Below, piece by piece: positions 26,884-35,638 of a stretch of DNA of 64,000 nt. Position 1 is the first letter of the stretch; each line of letters begins with the position of its first letter. The position numbers and the translations under genes are program-made. This DNA comes from Rhodococcus sp. OK519 (GTDB lineage Bacteria; Actinomycetota; Actinomycetes; Mycobacteriales; Mycobacteriaceae), in the NCBI RefSeq assembly GCF_003051005.1, contig NZ_QAOW01000007.1, forward strand, positions 124,001-188,000, given 5' to 3'. The notes under the pieces were generated by a model. The model worked only from the letters and a program-made list of their open reading frames with translations. It was not told where the DNA came from and did no database searches.

Positions 26884-28548
26884 TCAGACGCCGAGGAAGC
26901 GCTGGCGGCCGGACGCGACGAACTCGGCTTCGAGCGCGGCCTTGTCATCGGCGGTCATCGCCTTGTAGACGGGCTCGCCGCGGCCTTCCCAGCGGTAGAC
27001 CGGCTCGTCGGTGCGCCACAGCTCCGCCTGCAGCTCACGCTTGAGGACCTTGTTCGATCCGGTGATCGGCAGATTCGTCGACACTCGCACGAACCGCGGC
27101 GTCGCCTTGCTACCGAGATCGGCCTGACCGGTCAGGTACTCGGCGAACTTGACCTCGTCGAAGCTGTCGAGCGACTCGACCTCGATCGCGGCCATCACCT
27201 GGTCGCCCGAGCGCGGGTCCGGGATCGCGTACACGCCGGTCGCGATGACCTCGGGGTGGCGGCGCAGCACGCGCTCGATCATCAGCGCCGACGTGTTCTC
27301 CCCGTCGACCCGGATCCAGTCGCCCTTGCGGCCGGCGAAGTAGATGAACCCGGCGTCGTCGATGTAGCCGAGATCGCCGGTCCAGTACCAGCCGTGCTTG
27401 ATGCGATCGGAGTCGGCGGCGTCGTTCTTGTAGTAGCCCTCGAACGCGCGCGCACCCTCCTTGTTGATCATCTCGCCGATCGCCTCGTCCGGGTTCAACA
27501 CCCGGCCGTGCTCGTCGAGGATCGCGCGGGCACACTGCTCACGCGTCTCGGGGTTCACGATCGCGATGCCGTCGTGCGCGGGACGCCCGAGGGCGGCGGA
27601 CGGCGCCTGCGGGTCGAGCTTGACCGAGCCCGCTCCCTCGGACGAGCCGTAGCCCTCGAACAGCTCGGCGCCGAACCGGCGTACGAACTCGGCCTTGTCC
27701 TCGGGCGAGGCCTCGGTGCCGAAGCCACGCTCGAGCTTGTTGTCGATGTCGCTCGGCTGCTCGGGCGTCGCCATCAGGTAGGACAGCGCCTTGCCGACAT
27801 AGGTGAAGAACGTCGCGCCGTAGAACGTCACATCGGGAAGGAAGCCGGATGCCGAGAACTTGCGGGCCTCGGGCAGGCAGACCGTCGCACCGTTCGCGAG
27901 CGCCGGAGCCCACAGCGCCATGAGCGCGTTGCCGTGGAACAGCGGCATCGGGCAGTAGTCGACATCGTCACGCTTGTGGCCGTACTTCGCGGTGTTCGCG
28001 TACGCGAGGCGCGACAGACGGCCCTGGCTGCACTTGACGCCCTTCGACATTCCGGTCGTGCCCGACGTGAACAGCAACAGGTACAGGCTGAACTCGTCGA
28101 TACCGTCGGCGATCGCGGGCTCGACCCGGTGGGCGGCGATCCGCTCGCGGTAGTCCGGGGCGTCGACGAGGACGAACCGGTCCTCGGTCAGACCGAGATC
28201 GAGGCCCTTCAACTTCTCCATGCCGGCGGTGTCGGTGACGATCAACTGGCAGTCGACGTACTTGATCTCGGCTTCGAGTTCGGTGGCCCCGCGGGTGGGG
28301 TTGATGCCGACGATCGTCGCACCGGTCAACGCGGCGCCGCCGAGCCAGAACAGGAACTCCGGCACGTTCTCGAGCAGCACGCCGATGTGGAACGGGCCGT
28401 CGGCCCGGAGGGAACGGGCCAGATCGCCGCACGCGGCACTCTCGCGGACGACCTCATCCCACGTCCAGTCCTGGTCGCGGGTGCGCAGACCGAGGTGTTC
28501 GTCCCCGACGCGATCGAGCAGCATCTCGGCAATCGTGGTGCGTTCCAA
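26884..28548 (-). CDS. fadD17: FadD17-like fatty-acid/steroid CoA ligase
   Basis: Adenylate-forming CoA ligase. Motifs are LLFTSGTTGMSKGVKCSQ, GSSEGAGSV, the hinge TGDLGYIDDAGFIYFAGRKG, and LPITGSNKVLKR. RKFSASGFLPDVTFYGATFF and YVGKALSYLMATPE follow Rv3506 (FadD17), implicated in activating C24 steroid side chains. I prefer the TTG start at 28548 (554 residues) because AGGAG lies 8 bases upstream; ATG 28620 would add 24 residues with low-complexity character. It is divergent from another CoA ligase at 28822. Confidence 0.85.
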   Translation of the reverse strand: MERTTIAEMLLDRVGDEHLGLRTRDQDWTWDEVVRESAACGDLARSLRADGPFHIGVLLENVPEFLFWLGGAALTGATIVGINPTRGATELEAEIKYVDCQLIVTDTAGMEKLKGLDLGLTEDRFVLVDAPDYRERIAAHRVEPAIADGIDEFSLYLLLFTSGTTGMSKGVKCSQGRLSRLAYANTAKYGHKRDDVDYCPMPLFHGNALMALWAPALANGATVCLPEARKFSASGFLPDVTFYGATFFTYVGKALSYLMATPEQPSDIDNKLERGFGTEASPEDKAEFVRRFGAELFEGYGSSEGAGSVKLDPQAPSAALGRPAHDGIAIVNPETREQCARAILDEHGRVLNPDEAIGEMINKEGARAFEGYYKNDAADSDRIKHGWYWTGDLGYIDDAGFIYFAGRKGDWIRVDGENTSALMIERVLRRHPEVIATGVYAIPDPRSGDQVMAAIEVESLDSFDEVKFAEYLTGQADLGSKATPRFVRVSTNLPITGSNKVLKRELQAELWRTDEPVYRWEGRGEPVYKAMTADDKAALEAEFVASGRQRFLGV

Positions 28549-28821
28549 CTCATTCACTCCTGTCGCAGCGCCGGTAGGCGCGGTACTGATGGCCTTCGGC
28601 CGTGTCGGCAGGTCAGCCATGCCTCATTCGCGAAAGTATCCGTGGGGTGTCGCGCAGATCACCGCCAGTCTCGCTCAGTGGTAACTCCCCCCATGGCGGC
28701 TTCGGGACGTGACAAATTGCCGTGAGAAACCCGTCACATCCCTCATCCCACGGCTGCTAGCTGGGTGTTCACTGATAAATGGTGACAGGAACGACTCTGT
28801 GACATCGAAGAAAGGTCACTC

Positions 28822-30489
28822 ATGACAGCCCCCGCCGATCCGCAACTGCACCTGGATCAGGTCATGTCCCGTCTCACCGGCTCCGGCGGACCGTTCGAGA
28901 TCAACGAGGAAGAAGTCCTCGGCACGCGTATGCCGGTCATGAAGAACCGGGACCGGGCTGTGGGCGATCTGCTTGCCCAGTCCGTCAAGTGGGGCGACCG
29001 CGACTACCTCGTCACCGAGGACCGCCGCGTGTCCTTCGCCCAGCATGCTGCCGACGCATACGCCCTGGCAGCGGCGCTGAAGGAACGCTACGGCGTGGAC
29101 AAGGGCGACCGCGTCGCGATCCTCGCAGCCAACACCCCCGAGTGGGTCACCACCTTCTGGGCGACGCAGGCACTCGGTGCCATCACCGTCGGCCTCAACG
29201 GCTGGTGGGTGCCGCGCGAGATCGAATACGGCCTGCAGCACAGCACCCCCAAGGTCGTGATCGCCGACGCCAAGCGCAGCGCCACCCTCGCCGGCGTCGA
29301 TACGACCGGCATCGCGGTGCTGACGATGGAGGAGGATCTCCCCGCGCTGTTCGCGGAGTTCGCCGGCGCTGGGCGCCCCACCGTCGAGATCGACGAGGAC
29401 GATCCGTCCGTCATCCTCTTCACGTCCGGGACCAGCGGCCGCCCCAAGGGCGCGCTGCACTCGCACCGCAACCTGCTCGCGGTCGTCGACTACCACCGCT
29501 ACAACGGCGCGCTCATGGCGGCATTCACGGGTAAGCCCAGCGATCCCGACGTGCCGACCGATATGCGCGACCTGCTCACCTCGCCGCTGTTCCACATCGC
29601 GAGCCTCCACAACCTGGCGGTCCCGCGTCTGGCGATGGGTGGCGCACTGGTCATGAACCAGGGGTCGTTCGACGTCGATCGGATCCTCGGTCTCATCGAG
29701 CGCGAGCGCGTCACCAACTGGGGCGCCGTCCCGACGATGGCCTCCCGACTGCTCGAGCACGGCAACCTCGGCAAGTACGACCTGTCGTCTCTGACGTCGT
29801 TCTCGCTGGCGTCGGCACCGTCGTCGATCGCGTTCAAGGACCGTCTGCGCGAGCAGGTGCCGTTCGCCCGCAATGCCCTCGTCGACAGCTACGGGCTCAC
29901 CGAGTGCAGCACCGCGATCGCCGTGGCCACCTCGGCGGAACTCGAGGAGTACCCGGGCACGCTGGGCCGGCCGATCATCACGGTGAGCATGGAGATCCGC
30001 GATCCGTTCGGCGAATGGCTGCCCGACGGCATGGAGGGCGAGGTATGCGTGCGCAGCCCGTTCGTCATGCTCGGCTACTGGAACGATGCCGACGCGACCG
30101 CGAGCTCGATCACCCCTGACCGCTGGTTGCGCACCGGCGACTACGGAATCGTCGAGAACGGCCGCCTGCGCCTGACCGGACGTCGCTCGGACCTGATCCT
30201 GCGCGGCGGCGAGAACGTCTACCCCACCGAGATCGAGCAGACCATCGACGAGCACCCCGCGGTACAGGAGTGCGCGGTGGTCGGTACCCCGCACCCCGAT
30301 CTGGGTCAGGAGGTGTCGGCAGTGGTCGTGGTGACGCCGGGCGAGACGGTCACCGAGGAGGAACTGCGGGAGTTCGCAGCCGAGCGCCTCTCGTACTTCA
30401 AGGTGCCGACGCTGTGGCGCATCACGACGGACCTGTTGCCGCGCAACGCGACCGGCAAGATGAACCGCCGCGAGATCCACGTTCGATGA
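28822..30489 (+). CDS. AMP-dependent acyl-CoA synthetase
   Basis: 555-residue class I adenylate-forming ligase. It has [29 protein letters not shown], the hinge [20 protein letters not shown] and the catalytic Lys in [16 protein letters not shown] 28822 has AAAGG upstream. Its N-terminus ([21 protein letters not shown]) parallels the ligase at 5956, so they form a separate branch from the FadD17- and FadD19-like enzymes. The stop overlaps the SnoaL-like gene (ATGA). Its substrate is unknown; a steroid acid is plausible from context. Confidence 0.9.
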   Translation: MTAPADPQLHLDQVMSRLTGSGGPFEINEEEVLGTRMPVMKNRDRAVGDLLAQSVKWGDRDYLVTEDRRVSFAQHAADAYALAAALKERYGVDKGDRVAILAANTPEWVTTFWATQALGAITVGLNGWWVPREIEYGLQHSTPKVVIADAKRSATLAGVDTTGIAVLTMEEDLPALFAEFAGAGRPTVEIDEDDPSVILFTSGTSGRPKGALHSHRNLLAVVDYHRYNGALMAAFTGKPSDPDVPTDMRDLLTSPLFHIASLHNLAVPRLAMGGALVMNQGSFDVDRILGLIERERVTNWGAVPTMASRLLEHGNLGKYDLSSLTSFSLASAPSSIAFKDRLREQVPFARNALVDSYGLTECSTAIAVATSAELEEYPGTLGRPIITVSMEIRDPFGEWLPDGMEGEVCVRSPFVMLGYWNDADATASSITPDRWLRTGDYGIVENGRLRLTGRRSDLILRGGENVYPTEIEQTIDEHPAVQECAVVGTPHPDLGQEVSAVVVVTPGETVTEEELREFAAERLSYFKVPTLWRITTDLLPRNATGKMNRREIHVR

Positions 30490-30968
30490 CGACCTTCACG
30501 GTCGAACGCCTGGGCGCCGTCGAGGCGATCCGCGACCTCTCACACCTCTACACGCACCTCATCGACGAGGCGCGTCTGGAGGAGGTCGCGGATCTCTTCG
30601 CGCACGCGGTGTACGGGCAGTGCGACGGTGCCGGGACGCCGCTGGGGCCGGTGCGCGACTCCGACCCCAGCGGCGTGCTGGACGCGTGCCGCGGATTCAT
30701 CCGGATGCACGGCACGCCCCCGCGTCCGCGGACCAAGCACGTGGTCACCAATCTGCGCGTCGACATCGCCGACGACTGCCGCACCGCCACGTCGCTGTCG
30801 TACTTCACGGTGCTGCAGGCAACGGAAGCGCTTCCTCTGCAGCCGATCCTGGCCGGACGCTACTTCGACGCGTTCGCAGTCCGCGACGGCGAGTGGATGT
30901 TCACGCAGCGACTCACGTGCATCGACCTGGTCGGAAATCTCAGCGAGCACGCTCAGCGCACTCTGTGA
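30486..30968 (+). CDS. SnoaL-like (NTF2-fold) protein
   Basis: 160 residues of NTF2 fold. [25 protein letters not shown] and [20 protein letters not shown] are the helix-helix and last-strand signatures of the family. ATG 30486 overlaps the ligase stop. Family members can be isomerases, dehydratases or binding proteins; ketosteroid isomerase shares the fold, but I cannot place the isomerase Asp pair here with confidence. Three NTF2-fold genes occur in this window (also 46723 and 60739). Confidence 0.82.
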   Translation: MTTFTVERLGAVEAIRDLSHLYTHLIDEARLEEVADLFAHAVYGQCDGAGTPLGPVRDSDPSGVLDACRGFIRMHGTPPRPRTKHVVTNLRVDIADDCRTATSLSYFTVLQATEALPLQPILAGRYFDAFAVRDGEWMFTQRLTCIDLVGNLSEHAQRTL

Positions 30969-31007
30969 GAATCTTCCCCTTCGATCGATCTTGATGAGGA
31001 AGAATCG

Positions 31008-31205
31008 ATGTTCAAAGCTGTAGCGCTGCTCGCCCGTAAGTCCGAACTCCCTGCCCGGTCTTCGCACCACATCTCGGTGACGTCGAAGATCGGGTCGGCC
31101 ACGCCCGGAGCCCGCACGCTGTCGGTGAGGTCGACGAAGTTGCGGCGGGGGTACGGCGCGATGCCAACGACAAGCGAGCTGCCGCACACGTAGCCGCAGA
31201 ACAGG
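31008..31205. pseudogene. Possible rearranged EthD-domain gene remnant
   Basis: On the plus strand ATG 31008 opens MFKAVALLARKSEL, typical of the start of EthD-like proteins. The frame then becomes low quality. On the minus strand of the following bases one reads IAPYPRRNFVDLTDS and PIFDVTEMWCEDRAG, which look like the middle of the same kind of protein. A local inversion inside a former gene would explain this. The 243-base gap otherwise holds no gene. The reading is by eye and tentative. Confidence 0.4.
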
Positions 31206-31211
31206 AGCACC

Positions 31212-32135
31212 ATGCAGGTCGGTCTGAACATCCTCGGAGCCGAAAACCTCTATGCCGGACGGATCCGCCCGGTGCTCGATGTCGCCGCGGCCGCGGACCG
31301 CGCGGGGATCGATATGATCACCACCGGGGATCACATCGGTTTCAACGCGGACGCGCACGCGGAACGCGTTCGTACCCATGGCTTCCCGTTCCCGATCGAA
31401 CATGACTGGTACGAACCGCTGTCGCTGCTGTCGTCGGTCGCCGCCGTCACCGAGCGCGCACTACTCAACGTGTCGGTGCTGATCGCAACGGTGCGACCGC
31501 CGGTACTGCTGGCCAAGCAGATCGCCACCCTCGACCGACTGTCCGAGGGCCGGGCCGCGATCGGCATGGGTGTCGGCTGGCAGGAGGCCGAGTACACGGC
31601 CACCAACATGCCGTTCGACGCCCGCTTCGGCCGCATGGAGGACACCGTCCGCGCGTGCCGCGAGCTGTGGACCCAGGCGCCGGCCACCTTCCAGGGCCGC
31701 GAATTCTCGTTCGAGGATTTCCACGCTCGCCCCTTCCCGGTGCAGACCCGGGTGCCGGTGATCTTCGGGTTCGGCCCCAGCCAGCGCAATTTCGATCGGA
31801 TCGCCCGCATCGCCGACGGCTGGACGGCCAATCCCGCTGACATGCAGACCTTCTCGGACAGCGTCGCACTGCTGCACAACACCTTCGAGGCACACGGCCG
31901 CGACCCTCACTCGGCCATCGTGCAGGTATCGGTGGGCCCCGAGCGCCGCGACGACGGCACCGTCGACCTCGACGCCACCGCAGAGAAGACCCAGGCCTGG
32001 CATGCCGCCGGCGCGACCGTCGCCGTGTTCCGGCCCGCAACTTTCTGTGCAGCGGGAGAAGAGGTTCCGCAGCTGATCGAGTGGGCGGTAGGACTGAAGT
32101 CCACAGCCGGAACCACGCAGGAGGCAGCGCGATGA
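31212..32135 (+). CDS. LLM-class (F420/FMN) oxidoreductase
   Basis: 307-residue luciferase-like TIM barrel. QVGLNILGAENLYAGRIRP is followed by DMITTGDHIGF, GRAAIGMGVGWQEAEYTATN and PVIFGFGPSQRNFDRIAR. Actinobacterial members often use coenzyme F420 to oxidise alcohols or reduce alkenes. CAGGAG precedes ATG 31212. It stands between the EthD-like remnant and a second broken frame. The substrate is unknown. A second LLM protein, not closely similar, is at 59797. Confidence 0.85.
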   Translation: MQVGLNILGAENLYAGRIRPVLDVAAAADRAGIDMITTGDHIGFNADAHAERVRTHGFPFPIEHDWYEPLSLLSSVAAVTERALLNVSVLIATVRPPVLLAKQIATLDRLSEGRAAIGMGVGWQEAEYTATNMPFDARFGRMEDTVRACRELWTQAPATFQGREFSFEDFHARPFPVQTRVPVIFGFGPSQRNFDRIARIADGWTANPADMQTFSDSVALLHNTFEAHGRDPHSAIVQVSVGPERRDDGTVDLDATAEKTQAWHAAGATVAVFRPATFCAAGEEVPQLIEWAVGLKSTAGTTQEAAR

Positions 32136-32220
32136 CGACGGTAGGCATGGACGAGGCGATCGCCTAACTGCTCGACAAGCAGGCTGGGCTGGACCTGTCG
32201 GCACTGCGTGCTCTACTGGG
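32132..32220 (+). pseudogene. Truncated start of an NTF2/SnoaL-like gene
   Basis: ATG 32132 overlaps the LLM stop (ATGA), opens MTTVGMDEAIA and then meets TAA. The same frame continues LLDKQAGLDLSALRALLG, which looks like the N-terminal helix of SnoaL-like proteins. The nonsense codon and short remaining frame suggest a decayed gene whose body has been lost before the AraC gene. Weak evidence. Confidence 0.35.
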
Positions 32221-32223
32221 GCC

Positions 32224-32952
32224 GTGTACACCGAGCACCCGTCACACGTGATTCCCGGTGCGACCGTCTGGCGCACCGTCCGTTCGTCGGACGGCACCGT
32301 GCTGCCCGACGGCTGCATGGATCTCGTGTGGCGCGGCGGCACGGTCCTGGTCGCGGGGCCCGACACCGAGCCGTTCACGGTCACCGCGTCGTCCGAGCCC
32401 GGCGTGGGGGTGCGCTTCCCACCCGGTCTGCTCCCCCACATCCTGGGCGTCCCGGCCGCGCACCTGCGCAACGCGCGGGTGCCGCTCGACGACATTGTCG
32501 GCAGGTCGGGCGGCACGGCCCTCACCGGGTTGGACCCGGCCGACGCCGCCGCGGCGTTCGAGTCCTTCGCGGCGGGGCGTCTGGCGGAGTCCGGGCAGCC
32601 GGACCCGGCCGTGACGGTGGCCGCCCACCTGCTCGGGACGGGAATGTCGGTGGCCGCCGTCGCCGAGGCCACCGGACTCTCGGCGCGCGCGCTGCACCGC
32701 CTCGGCAACCGCAGCTTCGGCTACGGACCCAAGGCCCTGGCCGGCATCCTGCGCCTCGCGCGCGCCCGCGGCCTGGCCGAGCGCGGGATGTCGTCCGCCG
32801 CCGTGGCGGCCCAGTGCGGCTACGTGGACCAGGGCCATCTCATCCGCGAGTCCCGTCGCATCACGGGACGTCCGTTCGGGGAACTGCGTCAGGACGGCAG
32901 AGCCGCGAAGAGATCCACCCCGTTGCCGTCGGGGTCCGCGATCGTCGCGTAG
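32224..32952 (+). CDS. AraC-family transcriptional regulator
   Basis: 242 residues. The N-terminal sensory half (VWRTVRSSDGTVLPDGCMDLVWRGG, read in parts) is of the type found before AraC domains. The C-terminal DNA-binding half shows two helix-turn-helices: GMSVAAVAEATGLSARALHR and GMSSAAVAAQCGYVDQGHLI. Start is GTG 32224. Its 3' end overlaps the VOC gene on the other strand by 64 bases. Targets are unknown. Confidence 0.82.
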   Translation: MYTEHPSHVIPGATVWRTVRSSDGTVLPDGCMDLVWRGGTVLVAGPDTEPFTVTASSEPGVGVRFPPGLLPHILGVPAAHLRNARVPLDDIVGRSGGTALTGLDPADAAAAFESFAAGRLAESGQPDPAVTVAAHLLGTGMSVAAVAEATGLSARALHRLGNRSFGYGPKALAGILRLARARGLAERGMSSAAVAAQCGYVDQGHLIRESRRITGRPFGELRQDGRAAKRSTPLPSGSAIVA

Positions 32953-33278
32953 CGCTGCCCCCACGGGGCGTCGAACGGCTCGACCTCGGCGTGTCCGGCC
33001 TCGGCGAGACGCGCCCACACCTCGTCCACCTCGGCGGGACTGCTGCACTCGAATGCGAGCGACACACGCGCGTCGCCGGTAGGCGGGGTGTACGGGCCAC
33101 CGAACGACTCCACGACCTCGACGGTGTCCCACATCAGACGCACCCCGCCGGCGACGACCTCGACGTGCGGCTGGGACTCGATGTCGGCAGGGATGTCGAG
33201 GCCGAGGAGACGGTAGAAACTTAGCGACGCTGCGAGATCCGTCGTCACCAATCCGATTGCGTTCAGCTGAGGAATCAT
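32889..33278 (-). CDS. VOC-family (glyoxalase-like) protein
   Basis: 129 residues with the paired beta-alpha-beta-beta-beta layout. It begins with NAIGLVTTDLAASLSFYRLLG and ends YATIADPDGNGVDLFAAL. I use ATG 33278; a GTG three codons earlier is possible. Members are metal-dependent lyases, dioxygenases or resistance proteins. No full metal triad is obvious by eye. The 64-base convergent overlap with the AraC gene is unusual for the window. Confidence 0.8.
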   Translation of the reverse strand: MIPQLNAIGLVTTDLAASLSFYRLLGLDIPADIESQPHVEVVAGGVRLMWDTVEVVESFGGPYTPPTGDARVSLAFECSSPAEVDEVWARLAEAGHAEVEPFDAPWGQRYATIADPDGNGVDLFAALPS

Positions 33279-33332
33279 GGTGGCCACGCTAGCCGCCCCC
33301 CGGCGACCGGCGATTGGATGTTTCGGACAGGC

Positions 33333-34250
33333 TCAGCCCTGGGCCCCGCTGCGCATCGCGGACAGCATCGCGAGCGGGGCGCCGATGTCGTGCTCGTCGA
33401 ACGCGGTGAGCACAGCCTGCGTGATGTACCGCTGCACCGCCCACTGCTGCCCCGGCTTGACCCGCACGGTCAGCCGAAGCATCACAGCCTCGGCTGTCAC
33501 GCCGTTGACGCCGAGCATCTGCGGTCGTTCGAGGACCGCGTCGGCGATCACTTCCTCCTCGGTGGCCTCGATGGCCGCGGTGAGTGCGATCTGGGTGGCC
33601 CGGGGCACGGCCGCGCTGTGCGCGATCGGGAGGTCGATCACCGCGACGGCATGGCCCTGACTCATGTTGCCGACCCGGGCGATCTCACCGTTGCGGCAGT
33701 ACCACAGCGTGCCGTTCAGGTCCCGGATCGTGGTGACGCGCAATCCCACCGTCTCGACGGTGCCGGACGCCTCGCCGACGTCGATGATGTCGCCCACCCC
33801 GTACTGGTCCTCGAGCAACATGAACATGCCGGTGAGGAAGTCGCGCACCAGGTTCTGTGCGCCGAAGCCGAGAGCTACGCCCACCACGCCGGCGGACGCG
33901 ACCAGCGGTGCAACGTTGACGCTGAACACCGTGAGGACCTGCAGCACGCACCACGTCAGCGTCACGATCGAGATCCCGGACTTGAGCACCGACCCGATGG
34001 TGCGGGCGCGCTGCGCTCGCCGCTGGGCGGCCACCGAGTCCCGGGTGCCGGCCGGCAGTCGGTCCCGGAGCGGTCGCAGCAGCCCGGGCTCGCCACCGGG
34101 TCTCTCCCGAGTGGCACGGTCGACGATGCGGTTCAGCACGAAACGCAGGACGAGCGCGATCACGATATAGACCGCGATCTGGATGGGCCGCTCGATCAAC
34201 CACGTTCGCGCACTGTCGGACAGTTCGATTGCAGTCGGTTCGTACGTCAT
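33333..34250 (-). CDS. Small-conductance mechanosensitive channel (MscS family)
   Basis: 305 residues. There are helices near PIQIAVYIVIALVLRFVL and ISIVTLTWCVLQVLTVFSV, then the pore helix VASAGVVGVALGFGAQNLVRDFLTG, the MscS hallmark, followed by the beta domain with QYGVGDIIDVG and TTIRDLNGTLWYCRNGEI. It would release solutes from the cytoplasm on osmotic downshock. ATG 34250 chosen; an open frame upstream overlaps the divergent promoter of the secreted protein. Housekeeping type and not obviously linked to steroid metabolism. Confidence 0.9.
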   Translation of the reverse strand: MTYEPTAIELSDSARTWLIERPIQIAVYIVIALVLRFVLNRIVDRATRERPGGEPGLLRPLRDRLPAGTRDSVAAQRRAQRARTIGSVLKSGISIVTLTWCVLQVLTVFSVNVAPLVASAGVVGVALGFGAQNLVRDFLTGMFMLLEDQYGVGDIIDVGEASGTVETVGLRVTTIRDLNGTLWYCRNGEIARVGNMSQGHAVAVIDLPIAHSAAVPRATQIALTAAIEATEEEVIADAVLERPQMLGVNGVTAEAVMLRLTVRVKPGQQWAVQRYITQAVLTAFDEHDIGAPLAMLSAMRSGAQG

Positions 34251-34413
34251 CCCAGCCGACCCTACGGAAGATCGACCCGGTCGGCTGGGCACCGCAGAGG
34301 CGGCACCCGCCGACCGGCTCCGACGTGAACGCCGGGGTGAATCCGGCCGATCCCGCCCCGACCGGGCGATCCGTCGTGTTTCATTCGTCCGAACAAACGA
34401 AAGGAAGCCCGAC

Positions 34414-34746
34414 ATGGCGTCTGACTCGATGGGCCGTCGCGTACGAGCTGCGCTCGCGGCTGCGGTGGTGGCGGCGGGGACCGCAGCGGTGATGGCCTAC
34501 GCGCCCGGCACGGCGGCCGCCGCGCCGGAAGCCTACGAGCCGAGCAGCGTGGCCGGCAGCCTGAGTTTCAGCCTCCCGGACGTGGTGACGTCGTTCCTCG
34601 ACCAGCTCGGCTTCGGCAGCCTCGGCAGCTCGTCCGGCGGAAGCCTGGGCAGCTCCGACACCGGCAGTGCCGGCAGCCTCGGCAGCTCCGACACCGGCAG
34701 CTTCGGCAGCTCCTACGGCAGCATCGTCGACTCCCCCAGCGCCTGA
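34414..34746 (+). CDS. Small secreted Gly/Ser-rich protein
   Basis: 110 residues. ATG 34414 has AAAGGAAG upstream. A twin-Arg-like basic start (GRRVRAALAAAVVAAGTAAV) leads to an Ala-rich cleavage region (GTAAAAPEAY). The mature part is low complexity with repeated GSLGSS and SDTGS units. The same GS style occurs at the N-terminus of the mycolyltransferase at 51364. It is probably exported to the envelope. Function unknown. Confidence 0.75.
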   Translation: MASDSMGRRVRAALAAAVVAAGTAAVMAYAPGTAAAAPEAYEPSSVAGSLSFSLPDVVTSFLDQLGFGSLGSSSGGSLGSSDTGSAGSLGSSDTGSFGSSYGSIVDSPSA

Positions 34747-34753
34747 CCGGAGG

Positions 34754-35542
34754 TCAGTCCACCTGCGGCGCCCACTGGACACCGTTGATGTGCCCGCCGC
34801 CGTCGACGAACAGCGTGTTCCCGGTGACGTACCGTGAGTCGTCGCTCGCCAGGAACGTTGCGACCGGACCGATGTCGTCGAGCGGATCACCGATGCGACC
34901 CATCGGATTGGCCGACGCCATCGACGCCGCCATCTGCGGGTTGGCCTCCGCGACCCGCTTGTACGCCTCGCTCTGGGCGCCCGGGCAGATCACGTTGCAG
35001 CACACCTGCTTCGGCGCCCATTCGCGGGCAGCGGTGCGGGTGAGCGTGCGCAGCGCCTCCTTGGCGGCGTTGTAATGCACCGAGTACATGTGCGCGTTCA
35101 CGCCGTTGAGCGAGCACAGGTTGATCACCCGACCGGTGCCGCGCTTCTCCAGTTCGGGCAGGGCGCGCTGCATCGCCCAGAACGCGGCCATCACGGCCAT
35201 GTCGAAACCGCCGCGCAACTGGTCGTCGGTCATGTTCTCGAACCGCGCAAATCCCGAACTGCGCCAGGCGTTGTTCACGAGGATGTCGAGGCGGCCGAAC
35301 TGCGCGACGGCGCCGTCGACCATGGCGTGCACCTGGTCCTTGTCGGTGATGTCGGTCTGCAGGAACTCCGCCTTGACGCCCCACTCGTCGCGCAGCCATT
35401 GCGCGGTCGATTCCCCGGCGGCCGGATCGATCTCGGCCACCAGCACGTTTGCGCCCTCACGCGCGAACGCGCCCGCGATACCCCGACCGATACCCATTCC
35501 GGCACCGGTGACGATCGCAACCCTCTCGTCGAGCTTTCCCAC
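34754..35542 (-). CDS. Short-chain dehydrogenase/reductase
   Basis: 262-residue SDR. TGAGMGIGRGIAGAFA, LVNNAWRSSGFARFENM, VINLCSLNGVN and YNAAKEALRTL give the cofactor and catalytic positions. The C-terminus GNTLFVDGGGHINGVQWAPQVD is normal. A GGTGATCCACTGTG site precedes ATG 35542. A terminator at 35577-35627 separates it from the side-chain operon upstream, so it may have its own promoter. The substrate is unknown. Confidence 0.87.
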   Translation of the reverse strand: MGKLDERVAIVTGAGMGIGRGIAGAFAREGANVLVAEIDPAAGESTAQWLRDEWGVKAEFLQTDITDKDQVHAMVDGAVAQFGRLDILVNNAWRSSGFARFENMTDDQLRGGFDMAVMAAFWAMQRALPELEKRGTGRVINLCSLNGVNAHMYSVHYNAAKEALRTLTRTAAREWAPKQVCCNVICPGAQSEAYKRVAEANPQMAASMASANPMGRIGDPLDDIGPVATFLASDDSRYVTGNTLFVDGGGHINGVQWAPQVD

Positions 35543-35576
35543 AGTGGATCACCTCTCCCTTCGAAGTCCCTGGAAG

Positions 35577-35627
35577 AGCTGAAGGGCCCCTTCACGCGCC
35601 GACAGCGCACGAAGGGACCCTTCAGCT
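35577..35627. terminator. Terminator hairpin after the thioesterase
   Basis: AGCTGAAGGGCCCCTTC (35577-35593) pairs with GAAGGGACCCTTCAGCT (35611-35627) with one mismatch; the loop is 17 bases. On the minus strand it follows the thioesterase stop at 35639 and ends the FadA5-FadE34 operon. Confidence 0.75.
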
Positions 35628-35638
35628 CGAGCAGACAG

